Origin: CAYSUS01 sp964434165
GTDB taxonomy: Bacteria; Planctomycetota; Planctomycetia; Pirellulales; Thermoguttaceae
Direction: 5' to 3'
Length of the DNA: 33,799 nucleotides
Assembly (NCBI GenBank): GCA_964434165.1
Contig: CAYSUS010000080.1
Location: forward strand, 1-33,799
Position numbers and translations under genes: made by a program. Numbering within the stretch: the stretch's first letter is position 1; each line of letters starts with the position of its first letter. The notes beneath the pieces are model-generated. The model worked only from the letters and a program-made list of their open reading frames with translations. It did not search any database and was not told the origin of the DNA. Shown one piece after another: positions 22,350 through 31,481 of the stretch.

Positions 22350-23003
22350 TTGCGCATACTTCTGACCTCGCATCTGCCACTCGGAGAGCAGCCCGGCGGC
22401 GCCGAGACGATGCGACTGGTGCGGGGGCTTACGCGCCTGGGACATCAGGTCCGCTGCCTGATGGCGGTGGAGGCGGGCAAGCCCGACGCCGAGGCCGACG
22501 CGCGGGTGCGCCGGGTCCCGATGGGCGACGATCCGTCGGCCGACGTGCGATTCGGTCCGCCGCGATTCCGTCCCACGCCGGGAGGTGTTCTCCTGTCGGG
22601 CCTTTCCGACGCGCAAATCGCCGAGTACCGCGAGGCGCTGCGGCGCCAACTGGACGCCGAGGTGGGCGAGGGCGATCCCCAGGTGATCCACGCGCAGCAT
22701 GCCTCGATCCTCGCCCATCTCGCTCTGGAGAGCGGCGTCCCTTACGTCGTCAGCGCATGGGCCGATGAGCTGGACCTGGCGGAGGCCGATCCCCGGTACC
22801 GGCGGTTCTTGGAGGAATCGACGGAGAACGCGTGGAGGATTCTCGCCCCCGATGAAAGCGTGGCGAGGCGGCTGCCCCAGGGGGCGCGGCGCCGCGCCGG
22901 CCGAATCGTGGTCTCGCCGCTGCACGAGGAAGGTGATGCGGCGTTCGCCTCGCGAATCGCCGACCTCTACCTCGCGGTGCTCGAGGCCTGGTTCGGGGCG
23001 TGA
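22350..23003 (+). CDS. GT4-type glycosyltransferase N-terminal half
   Basis: 217 residues matching only the acceptor-binding N-terminal Rossmann domain of GT-B family 4 enzymes: ILLTSHLPLGEQPGGAETMRL with the Gly-rich loop (~3-24), R-L-G-H-Q-V-R-C-L (~30), V-I-H-A-Q-H-A (~110) and V-P-Y-V-V-S-A (~130). The nucleotide-sugar-binding C-terminal domain with its E-x7-E motif is absent, so on its own it is unlikely to be a full glycosyltransferase. I chose TTG at 22350 because it gives the family start and has GAGGA about nine bases upstream; no ATG fits. Its last 37 bases overlap the end of the convergent sensor kinase gene. Confidence 0.72.
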   Translation: MRILLTSHLPLGEQPGGAETMRLVRGLTRLGHQVRCLMAVEAGKPDAEADARVRRVPMGDDPSADVRFGPPRFRPTPGGVLLSGLSDAQIAEYREALRRQLDAEVGEGDPQVIHAQHASILAHLALESGVPYVVSAWADELDLAEADPRYRRFLEESTENAWRILAPDESVARRLPQGARRRAGRIVVSPLHEEGDAAFASRIADLYLAVLEAWFGA

Positions 23004-25657
23004 GCGGCGGCGCGCAGGTGGCGGGCGATCAGGGTCACGAGGTCCGCGCGGCTGATCGGCTTGGTGGCGAAATCGTCGCAGCCCGCCTCGCGGCCTTTGA
23101 CCAGGTCGGTCTTCATCGCGTGGGCGGTCAGCGCGATGATCGGTCCGTGGTGGCCGTGCTGGCGAAGCTGGCGCGTGGCCGCGTAGCCGTCGAGAACCGG
23201 CATCTGCACGTCCATGAGGATCACGTCATAGGGCGTGCCGGCCTCGTTCGCCGCCAGCGCCGCCTCGACGGCCTCCCGTCCGTTCTCCACGACGGTCACC
23301 TCGGCCCCGGAGCGGCGGAGGATGAACGAGAACAGCCGCTGGTTGTCCAGACCGTCTTCGGCCAGCAGCACGCGGCCCCGCAGCGGCGTCTTGTCCCAGT
23401 CGAACTCGACCGTGCGCGGCGAGGAGGGCCGGCCAACCCGGGCTTCGTCCGTCGAGTGGATCATGGGCACGCCGTCCAGCGGCCCGGTGGCCACGGTGAA
23501 CCGGAACGTGCTTCCCTTGCCGGGGGCGCTGGTCACGGTAATGTCCCCGCCGAGCAGGTTGGCCAGGCGGCGGCTGATGGCCAGGCCCAGCCCCGTCCCG
23601 CCGAACTGCTGCGCGACGGAGTGATTCGCCTGGGAGAAGGGATGGAAGATGCGGGCCGTCTGCTCCCGAGTCATGCCGATGCCGGTATCCGTCAGCTCGG
23701 CCTCCAGACGGGGAGCGAGTGAGTCGGCGTCGAGCAGCCGGATGCGGAGCCGGATGCCGCCGCGCTCAGTGAACTTGATCGCGTTGCCCACCAGATTGAT
23801 GAGGATCTGCCGGAGCCGGGTGGGGTCGGAGAGGATGGTCTTGGGCAGGGGCCACTCGTATTCCAGGTCCAGGGGAAGGCCCTTGGTCTGGGCGCGGACC
23901 TGCATAAGGCGATGCACGTCACCGAACAGCTCGACGAGACAGCACTCCGTCCTCTCCACCTCGAACCGGCCCGCTTCGATCTTCGAGAGGTCGAGCACCT
24001 CGTCCAACAGGCGCAGGAGGTACTCGCTGTTGCGGATCAGCGTGTCGATGGCCTCGACGCGGGCCAGGGGGGCCTTGGACAGATCGCCCTCGTTCCGGAG
24101 GATCTCGGCGAATCCGAGGATCGCCGTCATCGGGGTGCGGACCTCGTGGCTGACGTTGGCCAGGAACTCGCTCTTGGCCGCGGTGGCCGCCTGGGCCGAG
24201 AAGGAATACTCCTCCAGGCAGCGGTTCGCCTCTTCCAGGGCCTGGGCGTACTCTTGCAGGCTCTTCTCGGCCTCTTTGCGCGGCGTGATATCGGTGATCG
24301 CCCCGAGCATTCTTGGCCGGCCGCGCAAGACGAACCGCGCGCCGCGTAGTTCCATGTCGAAGACGGTGCCGTCCTTGCGCCGTCCCTTCGACTCCTCGAG
24401 GGCCTCGCCCGTCTCGACGATCCTCCGCAGGAATGCCGGGCCCCGGTCGGCACGCTCGGGTGCGACCAGGCGCGTGCCGTGCATGCCGATCAGCTCCTCG
24501 CGCGCGTAGCCGAAGATAGCGTCCGCCCTGGGGTTGGCATCGAGGATCGTCCCGTCCGCATCGACGATGAACAGCCCCTCGGTCGAGGCCTCGAAGATGC
24601 CGCGGTACTGCTCCTCGCGCTCCCTCAACGACTCGGTTATCTGCTCGGCCAGGCGGCGCGCGGAGGCCTGGGTGCGGCTCCACCCTAAGGCGGCCACGAA
24701 CAACAGCAGGCTGGTGCCCAGGCCGGTCGCCAGGACCGCCCGCGGCAGCCCGCGAGTCGGCGCGTGGAACGCCGGCCCGCCGACCAGGTCCAGGCGGAGG
24801 CCGTGTCCCGCAAAACAGATGCGCCGGCTGGCGCGGTTGTCGCGCCGCGAGTCGGCCCGAACGCGCTCCAGACCCTCCGTCTGCCACACTTGCTCCCCGG
24901 TGGTCACGTCGTACAAGGCGGCGTAGAGGTCCGCAGACGGCAGCAGGGCCTCCGTCAGCCGGTTGACCGAAAGCTCGGCCACGACCCAGCCTTCGAGCTC
25001 CCGGCGACGGGCCTGCCGGTTGTCCTCGGCCGGCGGACGGCGATAGACGGGCATGACCAGGAACAGGCCGGAATCGCCTCCGTAGGAATCCGACCGCCAG
25101 GTTCGACTCAGGGCGGGCTGGCCCGCGTCGCAGGAAAGCGCGAGGTCCCCAGCGCAGTCACGCAGTGTTTGCAGCGGAAACGCACCCGGGTCGTTCTCGT
25201 GCCGAGCCGACTCCACGTAACGCACCGCAAGGTCTCTTACCGGGAGGCCCTTCTCGACGCACGCTTTGGAGCTACCGACTCCGGCATCGGCTTGGCCGCT
25301 GGCATCGGAGGCGGCCGGGCGGCCGACCACGTAGGCAATTCGCCTCAAGTAGGGCGAATCGGAAGCCTGGAGCAGCCCGACCACGTAGGCACTCCACTCG
25401 TCAGCCTCCACCTGTTGGCTGGCGGCGAACAGGAGCTGCACGCCCCGCAGGAGGCGCTCGCTGGTGGTCAGGCGGTTGCCCAGCTCCGAGGCGGCCTGAT
25501 CGGCGCATGCCACGAACCGGGTCTGGTTGCGCTGGTGGTTCCGCCATGCCACGTAGCGCCAGGCAAAGACCGTCAGGAGCAGGCCCGCCAGAAGCGCAAC
25601 GAGCGGCATGCGCCGGGCGGCCATCGCGCGAAGTCGGCGGCTCGGAGGGGAGGTCAT
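22967..25657 (-). CDS. Hybrid sensor histidine kinase (CHASE-like, PAS, HK, REC)
   Basis: 896 residues. TM helix ~17-35, a ~270-residue periplasmic sensor domain of CHASE-like character (~45-305), second TM ~308-328, PAS domain (~345-460, GIFEASTEGLFIVDADGTILDANPRA), a dimerisation/phosphoacceptor helix with S-H-E-V-R-T-P (His ~505), an HATPase domain with N box LVGNAIKFTERG and G boxes DTGIGM and GGTGLGLAIS (~610-730), and a C-terminal receiver domain (~770-880) with Asp in V-I-L-M-D-V-Q-M-P (~813) and Lys in A-T-K-P-I-S. It should sense an external signal and pass phosphate to its own receiver; the output partner is not nearby. The start has no strong Shine-Dalgarno. Confidence 0.93.
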   Translation of the reverse strand: MTSPPSRRLRAMAARRMPLVALLAGLLLTVFAWRYVAWRNHQRNQTRFVACADQAASELGNRLTTSERLLRGVQLLFAASQQVEADEWSAYVVGLLQASDSPYLRRIAYVVGRPAASDASGQADAGVGSSKACVEKGLPVRDLAVRYVESARHENDPGAFPLQTLRDCAGDLALSCDAGQPALSRTWRSDSYGGDSGLFLVMPVYRRPPAEDNRQARRRELEGWVVAELSVNRLTEALLPSADLYAALYDVTTGEQVWQTEGLERVRADSRRDNRASRRICFAGHGLRLDLVGGPAFHAPTRGLPRAVLATGLGTSLLLFVAALGWSRTQASARRLAEQITESLREREEQYRGIFEASTEGLFIVDADGTILDANPRADAIFGYAREELIGMHGTRLVAPERADRGPAFLRRIVETGEALEESKGRRKDGTVFDMELRGARFVLRGRPRMLGAITDITPRKEAEKSLQEYAQALEEANRCLEEYSFSAQAATAAKSEFLANVSHEVRTPMTAILGFAEILRNEGDLSKAPLARVEAIDTLIRNSEYLLRLLDEVLDLSKIEAGRFEVERTECCLVELFGDVHRLMQVRAQTKGLPLDLEYEWPLPKTILSDPTRLRQILINLVGNAIKFTERGGIRLRIRLLDADSLAPRLEAELTDTGIGMTREQTARIFHPFSQANHSVAQQFGGTGLGLAISRRLANLLGGDITVTSAPGKGSTFRFTVATGPLDGVPMIHSTDEARVGRPSSPRTVEFDWDKTPLRGRVLLAEDGLDNQRLFSFILRRSGAEVTVVENGREAVEAALAANEAGTPYDVILMDVQMPVLDGYAATRQLRQHGHHGPIIALTAHAMKTDLVKGREAGCDDFATKPISRADLVTLIARHLRAAAHAPNQASSTAR

Positions 25658-25973
25658 GTTCGGCGACGTCAGGCGGGACTGGGGAGCCGGGGGTTCGGCC
25701 GGGCCGGAGGGCGCGGCGTTTCGAGATCCGGTCTTCCGACCCGGCGGCTCCAGGTGGCTGCGCGGCAGACTCGGTCCTGGCGATCAACACCGGTCTTCGG
25801 GTCGTGCGCCATCACCGAAGACCGTTGGCCACACAGCCGCCAATAATAGGAAGCATAGCTCACCACAGGAGTTAGGCTTTGGAGCGGAGCGCCGCGATTG
25901 ACCGGCCGCGGCAGCGGCGAGTTTAGTGCGTTCTGGGGGGTGTTGCTGGAGATGGCCGTTCCGGGAGCCGACC
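25658..25973. other. Divergent intergenic region with inverted repeat
   Basis: Between the sensor kinase (minus) and the zinc-ribbon gene (plus). GGTCTTCGG (25792-25800) and CCGAAGACC (25815-25823) form a perfect 9-bp inverted repeat with a 14-nt loop, followed by an AT-rich segment near 25845-25870 that may hold promoter elements for either gene. No gene seen. Confidence 0.5.
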
Positions 25974-26978
25974 GTGTTGATCGAGGTAGAATGCACCTCC
26001 TGCGGGACCCGTCTGGGTGCCCGCAAGGACCTCGCGGGTCGCGAGCAGCCATGCCCCAAGTGCGGCGCTGGGGTGATCGTGCCGAATTTGACGGAACCGC
26101 GGGTCAGTCCGGCGCCGCCCCCCGCGCGATCCCCAGGGAGTGCGGCCCTGCTCGAAGTTGCCTGTCCCGGCTGCGAAAGACGGATCGGCGCGCCGCGGCA
26201 CCTGGTGGGAACCGAGCAGCCTTGCCCGGCGTGCGGCACGTCTCTGACCATCTCGGTCACACCGGCGTCCAGCCCGAGGCCGCTTTCGCCAGTGCCGGTT
26301 GCTGAAGAGCCCGATCCTCTGGATGCGCTTCTGGACGCCGAACTGCCGGAGGCCACGGCCCCGAGGCACCTGTCGCCACCCCGGCTTTCGGTAGGACCGG
26401 CACGCCTGGGCCCAGCCGCAGGGCGCGCCGATGGCGACACCAACCCGGCCATGTGGTGGGTGGTCGGCCTGGGCGGAGCCGCGGTGGCCGTGCTGCTTGT
26501 GGCCATGATGATCACTTCATGGACCGGAGGCTCGCGTCCTTCGCGCAGCCGCGCCCCGGCCAGTGCAGACGGCGGCTCGCCTGCCGGAAGCGGCTCCCCC
26601 GCGGGTCTGCCGACCACGCCGCCCGCGACGTCATCGCCGGTCGCGCCTCGATCGACGACCCCGCCGTCGCGGCACCCCGTGCATGGGCAACTCTGGACCA
26701 AGCCGCCCCGGAACGTCGCCGAGTTCTTCGCGGAGGATATCGAAATCCAGGTCGCCAACGGCAACGCGCGCTGTCTGCATGAAGTGATCGATCTGGAGAT
26801 CATGGCCCAAAACGTGGTGGCCAGAATGGGTATCCCCCAGCGTTCCCGCCAGGAGTACGCGCGGGGCTTCCTCGACAGCGCGAGGATGTCGCTGCAGATC
26901 GCGCAGGCCATGAGACCGTCGTGGCTGGAGGCGGGACCTACAAGCTGCTTCGCGTCGAGGATCGCGGCGGGCAGATGA
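25974..26978 (+). CDS. Double zinc-ribbon membrane protein, N-terminal part (frameshifted)
   Basis: Reading from GTG 25974 (GGGAG upstream), the frame gives two zinc ribbons: C-T-S-C with C-P-K-C (~6-30) and C-P-G-C with C-P-A-C (~62-86). A Pro-rich linker, one transmembrane helix (~160-182, WWVVGLGGAAVAVLLVAMMI) and the beginning of an extracytoplasmic domain (~235-320) follow. At about 26930 the frame departs from the coding trend and ends at 26978 in non-protein-like sequence, while the true continuation lies one base back in the frame of the next entry. Such zinc-ribbon plus TM proteins are common and poorly understood in planctomycetes; the N terminus would be cytoplasmic. Confidence 0.75.
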   Translation: MLIEVECTSCGTRLGARKDLAGREQPCPKCGAGVIVPNLTEPRVSPAPPPARSPGSAALLEVACPGCERRIGAPRHLVGTEQPCPACGTSLTISVTPASSPRPLSPVPVAEEPDPLDALLDAELPEATAPRHLSPPRLSVGPARLGPAAGRADGDTNPAMWWVVGLGGAAVAVLLVAMMITSWTGGSRPSRSRAPASADGGSPAGSGSPAGLPTTPPATSSPVAPRSTTPPSRHPVHGQLWTKPPRNVAEFFAEDIEIQVANGNARCLHEVIDLEIMAQNVVARMGIPQRSRQEYARGFLDSARMSLQIAQAMRPSWLEAGPTSCFASRIAAGR

Positions 26979-27835
26979 TCGCCGTCTTCCGAGCCATCGG
27001 CCTGGCCAGCGGGTTCGACTACAACGAGCTCACATTGGGGCGAACCAAGCAGGGCGACATCAAGATCGTCGATGCCCGATTCAGCCTCCTTATGGAGCCG
27101 GTTTCAGACGGCTGTTGCCGAATGTGGATTCTGTTCACCTCGCGCGCCCAGGCTGAAGGGCTTCTCGAGCAACTCGCCGGGCCGCAGCAGTTCTTCGTCA
27201 AGCACCGAGCCGAGTGTCTGCGATACTTCCGCGCGTGCAAATCCCAGGATTTCGCCGAGGTGATTGCCGCGTTCGACCGCCTCCCGCCCGAGCTCCAGCA
27301 AGAGAAGTGGGTCCTCGCTCCCTACCTGGCGGCTACCTGCCAGCGCGGGGACCCGACGCTGTACCTTCGCGCGGTGGAACGCTTTCGCGCCTGTTATCCG
27401 ACCGATCCGGCGGTCGATCTCATCCTGTTCAACTACTATGGAATGCGGGGAGATGTCGAGCAGATGGACACCTGCCTGGAGCGACTCGACCGAACTATTG
27501 GCGGCGATCCCTTCCTGATCGCGTTGCGGGCCACGCTGCGATGGCCCGCGGACGCGGACGACGAGGAGACGGCCCGGGCCAAGCTGGCCGAGATGCGGCA
27601 GCTAGCGGAATCCGCGATTCGCTTGTTCCCGAAGATGCCCGAGGGGTACCTCCTTCTGGCTTGGGTCGCGTGGTTCGGGGGAGACGACGACGAACCGGTC
27701 GAGGTTCTCCGGACCACGATCGACGCGACCAGGCTCAGCCCGGAGCGGGCCCGAAAGGTCTTCCCCTTCCAGGACTGGACCAAGACGCCGGAGTTCCAAG
27801 ACCTGTGGCACAAGGCGAGCCACGGTCCGCGGTAG
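26921..27835 (+). CDS. Zinc-ribbon protein, C-terminal part (TPR-like)
   Basis: Continues the preceding protein after a -1 shift at the G run near 26930-26936 (GAGGCGGGACC): the join restores ...WLEAGTYKLLRVEDRGGQMIAVFRAIG. One missing G in that run would explain it. About 300 residues: a beta-rich segment (~1-85) and an alpha-helical region (~85-300) resembling degenerate TPR repeats (CLRYFRACKSQDFAEVIAAFDRLPPEL; YLRAVERFRACYPTDPAVDLILFNYYGMRGD). Likely a protein-interaction domain outside the membrane. An independent GTG start at 26921 is possible but has no good Shine-Dalgarno. It converges on the SecD-like gene. Confidence 0.72.
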   Translation: MAGGGTYKLLRVEDRGGQMIAVFRAIGLASGFDYNELTLGRTKQGDIKIVDARFSLLMEPVSDGCCRMWILFTSRAQAEGLLEQLAGPQQFFVKHRAECLRYFRACKSQDFAEVIAAFDRLPPELQQEKWVLAPYLAATCQRGDPTLYLRAVERFRACYPTDPAVDLILFNYYGMRGDVEQMDTCLERLDRTIGGDPFLIALRATLRWPADADDEETARAKLAEMRQLAESAIRLFPKMPEGYLLLAWVAWFGGDDDEPVEVLRTTIDATRLSPERARKVFPFQDWTKTPEFQDLWHKASHGPR

Positions 27836-27867
27836 GCTCCGGGTTGCCGCTCGCCCCTCGCCCCTCG

Positions 27868-28785
27868 TCACTTCACCCGCCGCAGGCGCACGGGCATCGG
27901 GTTGTGGCTCAGGACCGCGGCGATCTCCTCGACCTCTTGCTTGCTGAAATCGCCCACGATTTGCGCCCGCCGCGTGATGCGACCCCGAATCTGCGGGGCC
28001 GAGAAGACGCCACCGTCGAGCACGATGGCCAGGCGCCGAGCCATGCCGGTCTCTTCGTCGGGCAGATTGTCACGCGTCAGTCTGCCGAACCGTTTGCCGC
28101 CATCCTCGGTGAGCTCGACGTCGATCGAGGGCTTGCCCCGGGCGTCCTGACTCGCCGAGGCCCGGACGATGTCCTCGTTGGTCACGTTCTCCGCGTCGAC
28201 GAGGAGCAGCAACTCGAGTCGCTCGCCGACGCCCCGTTTGACCTTGCGCACGCCCAGGTCGTCGCGTTTGAAGTCGAGGGCGAGGTTCCCCTCGCAGCCC
28301 GGGCGCACGGGGACCCAACGGGCCAGCCGCTCGTCGTCTTCGCCTCGGACCTCGGCGCCTTCGGCCTTGCGTGCCCTCTCGATGAGGTCCTTCTCGATGC
28401 GCCTGTCCGCCACGACGCGAAACGCCAGCGTGCCCGGGCTTTCGGCGAGGCGCGTGATGCGGCGGATCGTCTCCTCATCGCTGCCGCGAACCTGGACCTC
28501 GATCCTGTCCGGCTCGACGACCCGCACGCGATGCTTGCGCAACCAGCCCGGGTTGAGCCGCCCGTTGATCACCTTGGCCGCCTTCTTCAGTTCCAGCGGC
28601 TCGTCCTCGCGCCCGGGCAGGGGCTCGGCCTGGAAGAGAATCGGCGTCGTATCGGCGGCCGGCCTATCCGGCTTCTCTTCCGCCCGCGCCGGGGAGCAAG
28701 CCGCCGCCAGGGCCGAGACCGCCAGAACGGAAAGCACCCGCGACGGCGCCACGCGCCGCCGCGGGAGGATCGCGTCGCGATTCAT
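27868..28785 (-). CDS. Exported SecD P1-like protein without membrane domain
   Basis: 305 residues. N-terminal signal with a possible lipobox (A-L-A-A-A-C, Cys ~30), so it may be a lipoprotein. The body resembles the periplasmic P1 region of the SecD translocase subunit: I-E-V-Q-V-R-G-S-D-E-E (~95), G-T-L-A-F-R-V-V (~118) and near the C terminus A-I-V-L-D-G-G-V-F-S-A-P-Q-I-R-G (~255) followed by A-Q-I-V-G-D-F-S-K-Q-E (~278). The six TM helices of SecD are absent, so it is not a full translocase component. ATG 28785 is chosen over 28809 because AAAGGAG lies six bases upstream. It is 38 nt downstream of the oxidoreductase gene and likely in its operon. Confidence 0.82.
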   Translation of the reverse strand: MNRDAILPRRRVAPSRVLSVLAVSALAAACSPARAEEKPDRPAADTTPILFQAEPLPGREDEPLELKKAAKVINGRLNPGWLRKHRVRVVEPDRIEVQVRGSDEETIRRITRLAESPGTLAFRVVADRRIEKDLIERARKAEGAEVRGEDDERLARWVPVRPGCEGNLALDFKRDDLGVRKVKRGVGERLELLLLVDAENVTNEDIVRASASQDARGKPSIDVELTEDGGKRFGRLTRDNLPDEETGMARRLAIVLDGGVFSAPQIRGRITRRAQIVGDFSKQEVEEIAAVLSHNPMPVRLRRVK

Positions 28786-28823
28786 CGTCTGCTCCTTTCG
28801 AGTCGGCAACCCGTGCAGACCGT

Positions 28824-30290
28824 TCAGACTTCCTTGGGCACCACGTACGGCTTGCGGTAGTCCCGCGAGAGAAGCTTGTCGGCCTCGGGATTGCCGACGA
28901 ACTGCTCCTTATCCGGGTTGAATTCCAGCTTGGGGCCCAGCGTGTACTTCGCCTTGCCGAGGTCCATCTTCAGGGCGCCGGCGAGATTCTCGCGGATCAA
29001 GTCCCACGACTCCTTGACCTGCGGAACGTCCAGCGGCATCCCTTTCGGCTCCTGGCTGAAGGGCACCTCCTCGCCGAGCCGGTAGGAGATGTTGCCCAGG
29101 TGGCAGAGGGCCGAGGAGAGGTGGCCCTGGAGGATGTCGGCATTGAGGTCCTCGAACTTGCGGCTCCGCACGGCGTTGATGAAGTTGCCCATCGGGCCTC
29201 CGGGCTTGACGTCGGTCTCCACGTCCACGAGGTTTTCGGGCTTGTCCTTCCCCTTGGGGTAGAACTTGCCGCCGATGATCGCGCCCTCCTCGCAATAGAA
29301 CTCGTCGGTGACCTTGGTGGGGAACTTCTTGCCGCCCTCCCACTCCCGGCCGACGAGGCCGCGGGTCTCGAACACCAGCAGCGTCTCGCCGTAGTCGAAG
29401 ACGCACAGTTCCATGTTGGGTGTCTCGCCCTGATCCTTGTAGTCGGGCTCATTGACCCAGCGGCCGCCGAGCGAGACGACGCTCCTGGGGAGCTTGTCGC
29501 CGGGGATGGCCCAGCGGGCGATGTCCATCTGGTGCACGCCCTGATTGCCCATGTCGCCATTGCCCGTGTCCCAGAACCAGTGCCAGTTGTAGTGGACGAG
29601 GTTCTCGTGGTACGGCTGCATGGGGGCCGGGCCGAGCCAGAGGTCGAAGTTGAATCCTTCCGGCGGGTCCTTGGGATCCCTGAAGCCGATGCTCCACCGC
29701 GGCTTGGCGCAGTAGCCCTTGGACACCAGGAGCTTGCCGTACTTGCCGCTTCGCGCGGCGGCCACCTGCCTGGCGATGCTCCCGCTCGATCGGCTCTGCG
29801 TGCCGTGCTGGACGATGCGGTTGTACTTTCGGGCGGCCTCGACGCACTGGCGTCCCTCGAACACGTTGTGGCTGCAGGGCTTCTCGACGTACACGTCCTT
29901 GCCCGCGATACAGGCCCAGACGGTGATCAGCGAGTGCCAGTGGTTGCACGTGGCGATGGACACGGCGTCGAGGTCCTTGTCCTCCAGGGCCCTGCGGATG
30001 TCCTGGAAGCACTTGGGGGTGTTCTTGCCTCGCTGGCGAACCTGGGCGGTGCGCTTCTCGAACAGGCGGCTGTCCGGATCGATGAGGTGGGTGACCTGGA
30101 CGCCGTCCATGCGCGCGAAGGAGTCGATGTGCCCGCCGCCGCGGCCGTGGATGCCCGCCACGCCGACGCGGACCACGTCGTTGGCCCCGACGACCTGGCC
30201 GGAGGCCCTGGTCCCCGCGATGGTGAACGTGGCGGCGGCCCCGGCGGCGGCGGTCTTCTTGAGGAAGGCGCGGCGGGATTGTCGGGTCAT
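28824..30290 (-). CDS. Gfo/Idh/MocA family oxidoreductase, Tat-exported
   Basis: 488 residues. N-terminal twin-arginine signal (S-R-R-A-F-L-K, residues 5-11) followed by an Ala-rich hydrophobic stretch. The Rossmann domain starts RVGVAGIHGRGGGH (~41-54) and carries the family motif E-K-P-C-S-H-N (~137-143) with the preceding C-N-H-W-H-S-L. The C-terminal beta domain (~180-400) includes WFWDTGNGDMGNQGVHQMDIARWA. These enzymes use NAD(P) to oxidise or reduce sugars or their derivatives; the Tat signal implies folding with cofactor before export, a pattern common in planctomycetes. ATG 30290 has AAAGGAG at the same spacing as the next gene, consistent with coordinated expression. Confidence 0.93.
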   Translation of the reverse strand: MTRQSRRAFLKKTAAAGAAATFTIAGTRASGQVVGANDVVRVGVAGIHGRGGGHIDSFARMDGVQVTHLIDPDSRLFEKRTAQVRQRGKNTPKCFQDIRRALEDKDLDAVSIATCNHWHSLITVWACIAGKDVYVEKPCSHNVFEGRQCVEAARKYNRIVQHGTQSRSSGSIARQVAAARSGKYGKLLVSKGYCAKPRWSIGFRDPKDPPEGFNFDLWLGPAPMQPYHENLVHYNWHWFWDTGNGDMGNQGVHQMDIARWAIPGDKLPRSVVSLGGRWVNEPDYKDQGETPNMELCVFDYGETLLVFETRGLVGREWEGGKKFPTKVTDEFYCEEGAIIGGKFYPKGKDKPENLVDVETDVKPGGPMGNFINAVRSRKFEDLNADILQGHLSSALCHLGNISYRLGEEVPFSQEPKGMPLDVPQVKESWDLIRENLAGALKMDLGKAKYTLGPKLEFNPDKEQFVGNPEADKLLSRDYRKPYVVPKEV

Positions 30291-30718
30291 GGAGGGCTCC
30301 TTTCGTGCGGGGGAGGGGACAGGTGTGGTCGGCAGCGTCGGTTCTTCGGCTTCCCGATCGGCAGCCGGCCGCGGGCGGAAGACCGTCTGCAAGGCGGTTG
30401 ACGCCTCCCCCCGGCCCTTGGAGGGGAGGGACGACGATCCCATTACAGCCCACCGGGTGGTCGATGTCCAGTCTCGGCCCGCTGCGGCGTTGGGCCCCCT
30501 ACGACCGCGCCCCCCGCGCAGAGTGACCTAAGCTTGTTAGGGGTCCCTCGATCGTTTCTCATCTGCTGCGGCGTGCAAGCGCAGGTTTGGAGCGCGACGA
30601 CGGGCGGGGCAATTCGACGGCTCCGCCTGCCGGACGCTCGCCGATCCCAAACCCATGCCGGCAACTTGACGCACCCACGGATCATCCGACGCCCTACCGG
30701 CCCACAGAATTCTGTGCC
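30291..30718. other. 428-nt divergent intergenic region
   Basis: Lies between the oxidoreductase (minus) and the FliL-like gene (plus). No gene is supportable; open frames here are low-complexity. Promoters for both genes must lie inside, but I see no clear -35/-10 pair. Confidence 0.45.
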
Positions 30719-31366
30719 ATGGACCAGCGTCCCGCCCCACGATACCGAAGACCGTCCCCGCCGATCCGCCGCCGGCGCGGTTCCTGGCGTCAGGCTTTGA
30801 AGTCCGTGTTGATCCTGGGGGCCGCCATTCAGCCGCTGGTCATCGTGGCGGTCTGGGCGATGTATGCGCGATCGTCGGCCTGGGAAGACTGGCTCAGCCG
30901 TTTGGGCGGCGGATTCGGCAAGCGGCCGGCCGCGCGCGGAGAGCTGGGGAGCCGCGTCAGCAGCGCGCCCGGGCTGGCCTACTACGGCGGCGGGCGCGTC
31001 GCGCTGGGCGACTACAGCGTGAAGGTCTTCAATCCCGTCTCTCGCGTGATGCTTCGCGTGGATTTCGCGCTGGAAGGCGACTCGAACTGCCCCGACGCCC
31101 ACGCCTTCAACGCGTTCGCCGCGATGCACCACAACTTCTTCCGCGAGCAGGTCATGGTCTCCGTTCGCAGCGCTCCGCTCGATCAGCTAACGGACCCGGA
31201 GCTATCGCTTCTGAAGCGGAACATCGTCGCCCGGGTCAACCTCGCCCTGGGAGAGCCCTTTCTCAACTCGGTCGATATCAAGGAGTTCTCACTCTTCGAA
31301 TCGGTCGATCGATCCGGCTTCGTGCGCTATACGCCCGAAAGCGTGGAAGAGATCCGGGTGCAGTAG
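30719..31366 (+). CDS. FliL-like single-pass membrane protein
   Basis: 215 residues. A basic N-terminal stretch (PRYRRPSPPIRRRRGSWR) precedes one transmembrane helix (~30-50), and the C-terminal ~110 residues resemble the extracytoplasmic domain of FliL: FREQVMVSVRSAPLDQLTDPEL (~140-160), LLKRNIVARVNLAL (~163-176) and the closing F-L-N-S-V-D-I-K-E-F (~180). FliL anchors at the flagellar stator. No flagellar gene is nearby, so this may be a paralogue with another role. ATG 30719 is the first plausible start after an open but non-coding-looking upstream stretch; no strong Shine-Dalgarno. Confidence 0.65.
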   Translation: MDQRPAPRYRRPSPPIRRRRGSWRQALKSVLILGAAIQPLVIVAVWAMYARSSAWEDWLSRLGGGFGKRPAARGELGSRVSSAPGLAYYGGGRVALGDYSVKVFNPVSRVMLRVDFALEGDSNCPDAHAFNAFAAMHHNFFREQVMVSVRSAPLDQLTDPELSLLKRNIVARVNLALGEPFLNSVDIKEFSLFESVDRSGFVRYTPESVEEIRVQ

Positions 31367-31481
31367 GCGCCCGGGGCTGCCTGGTGTAGAATTTCGCGTT
31401 GGGTCGTGGCGCATTTGCACTATCCATCCGCGGTTCGGCAGGCACGAGAGTCTGCACCCTCCTGCCGCGCGAGGTGCTTGT

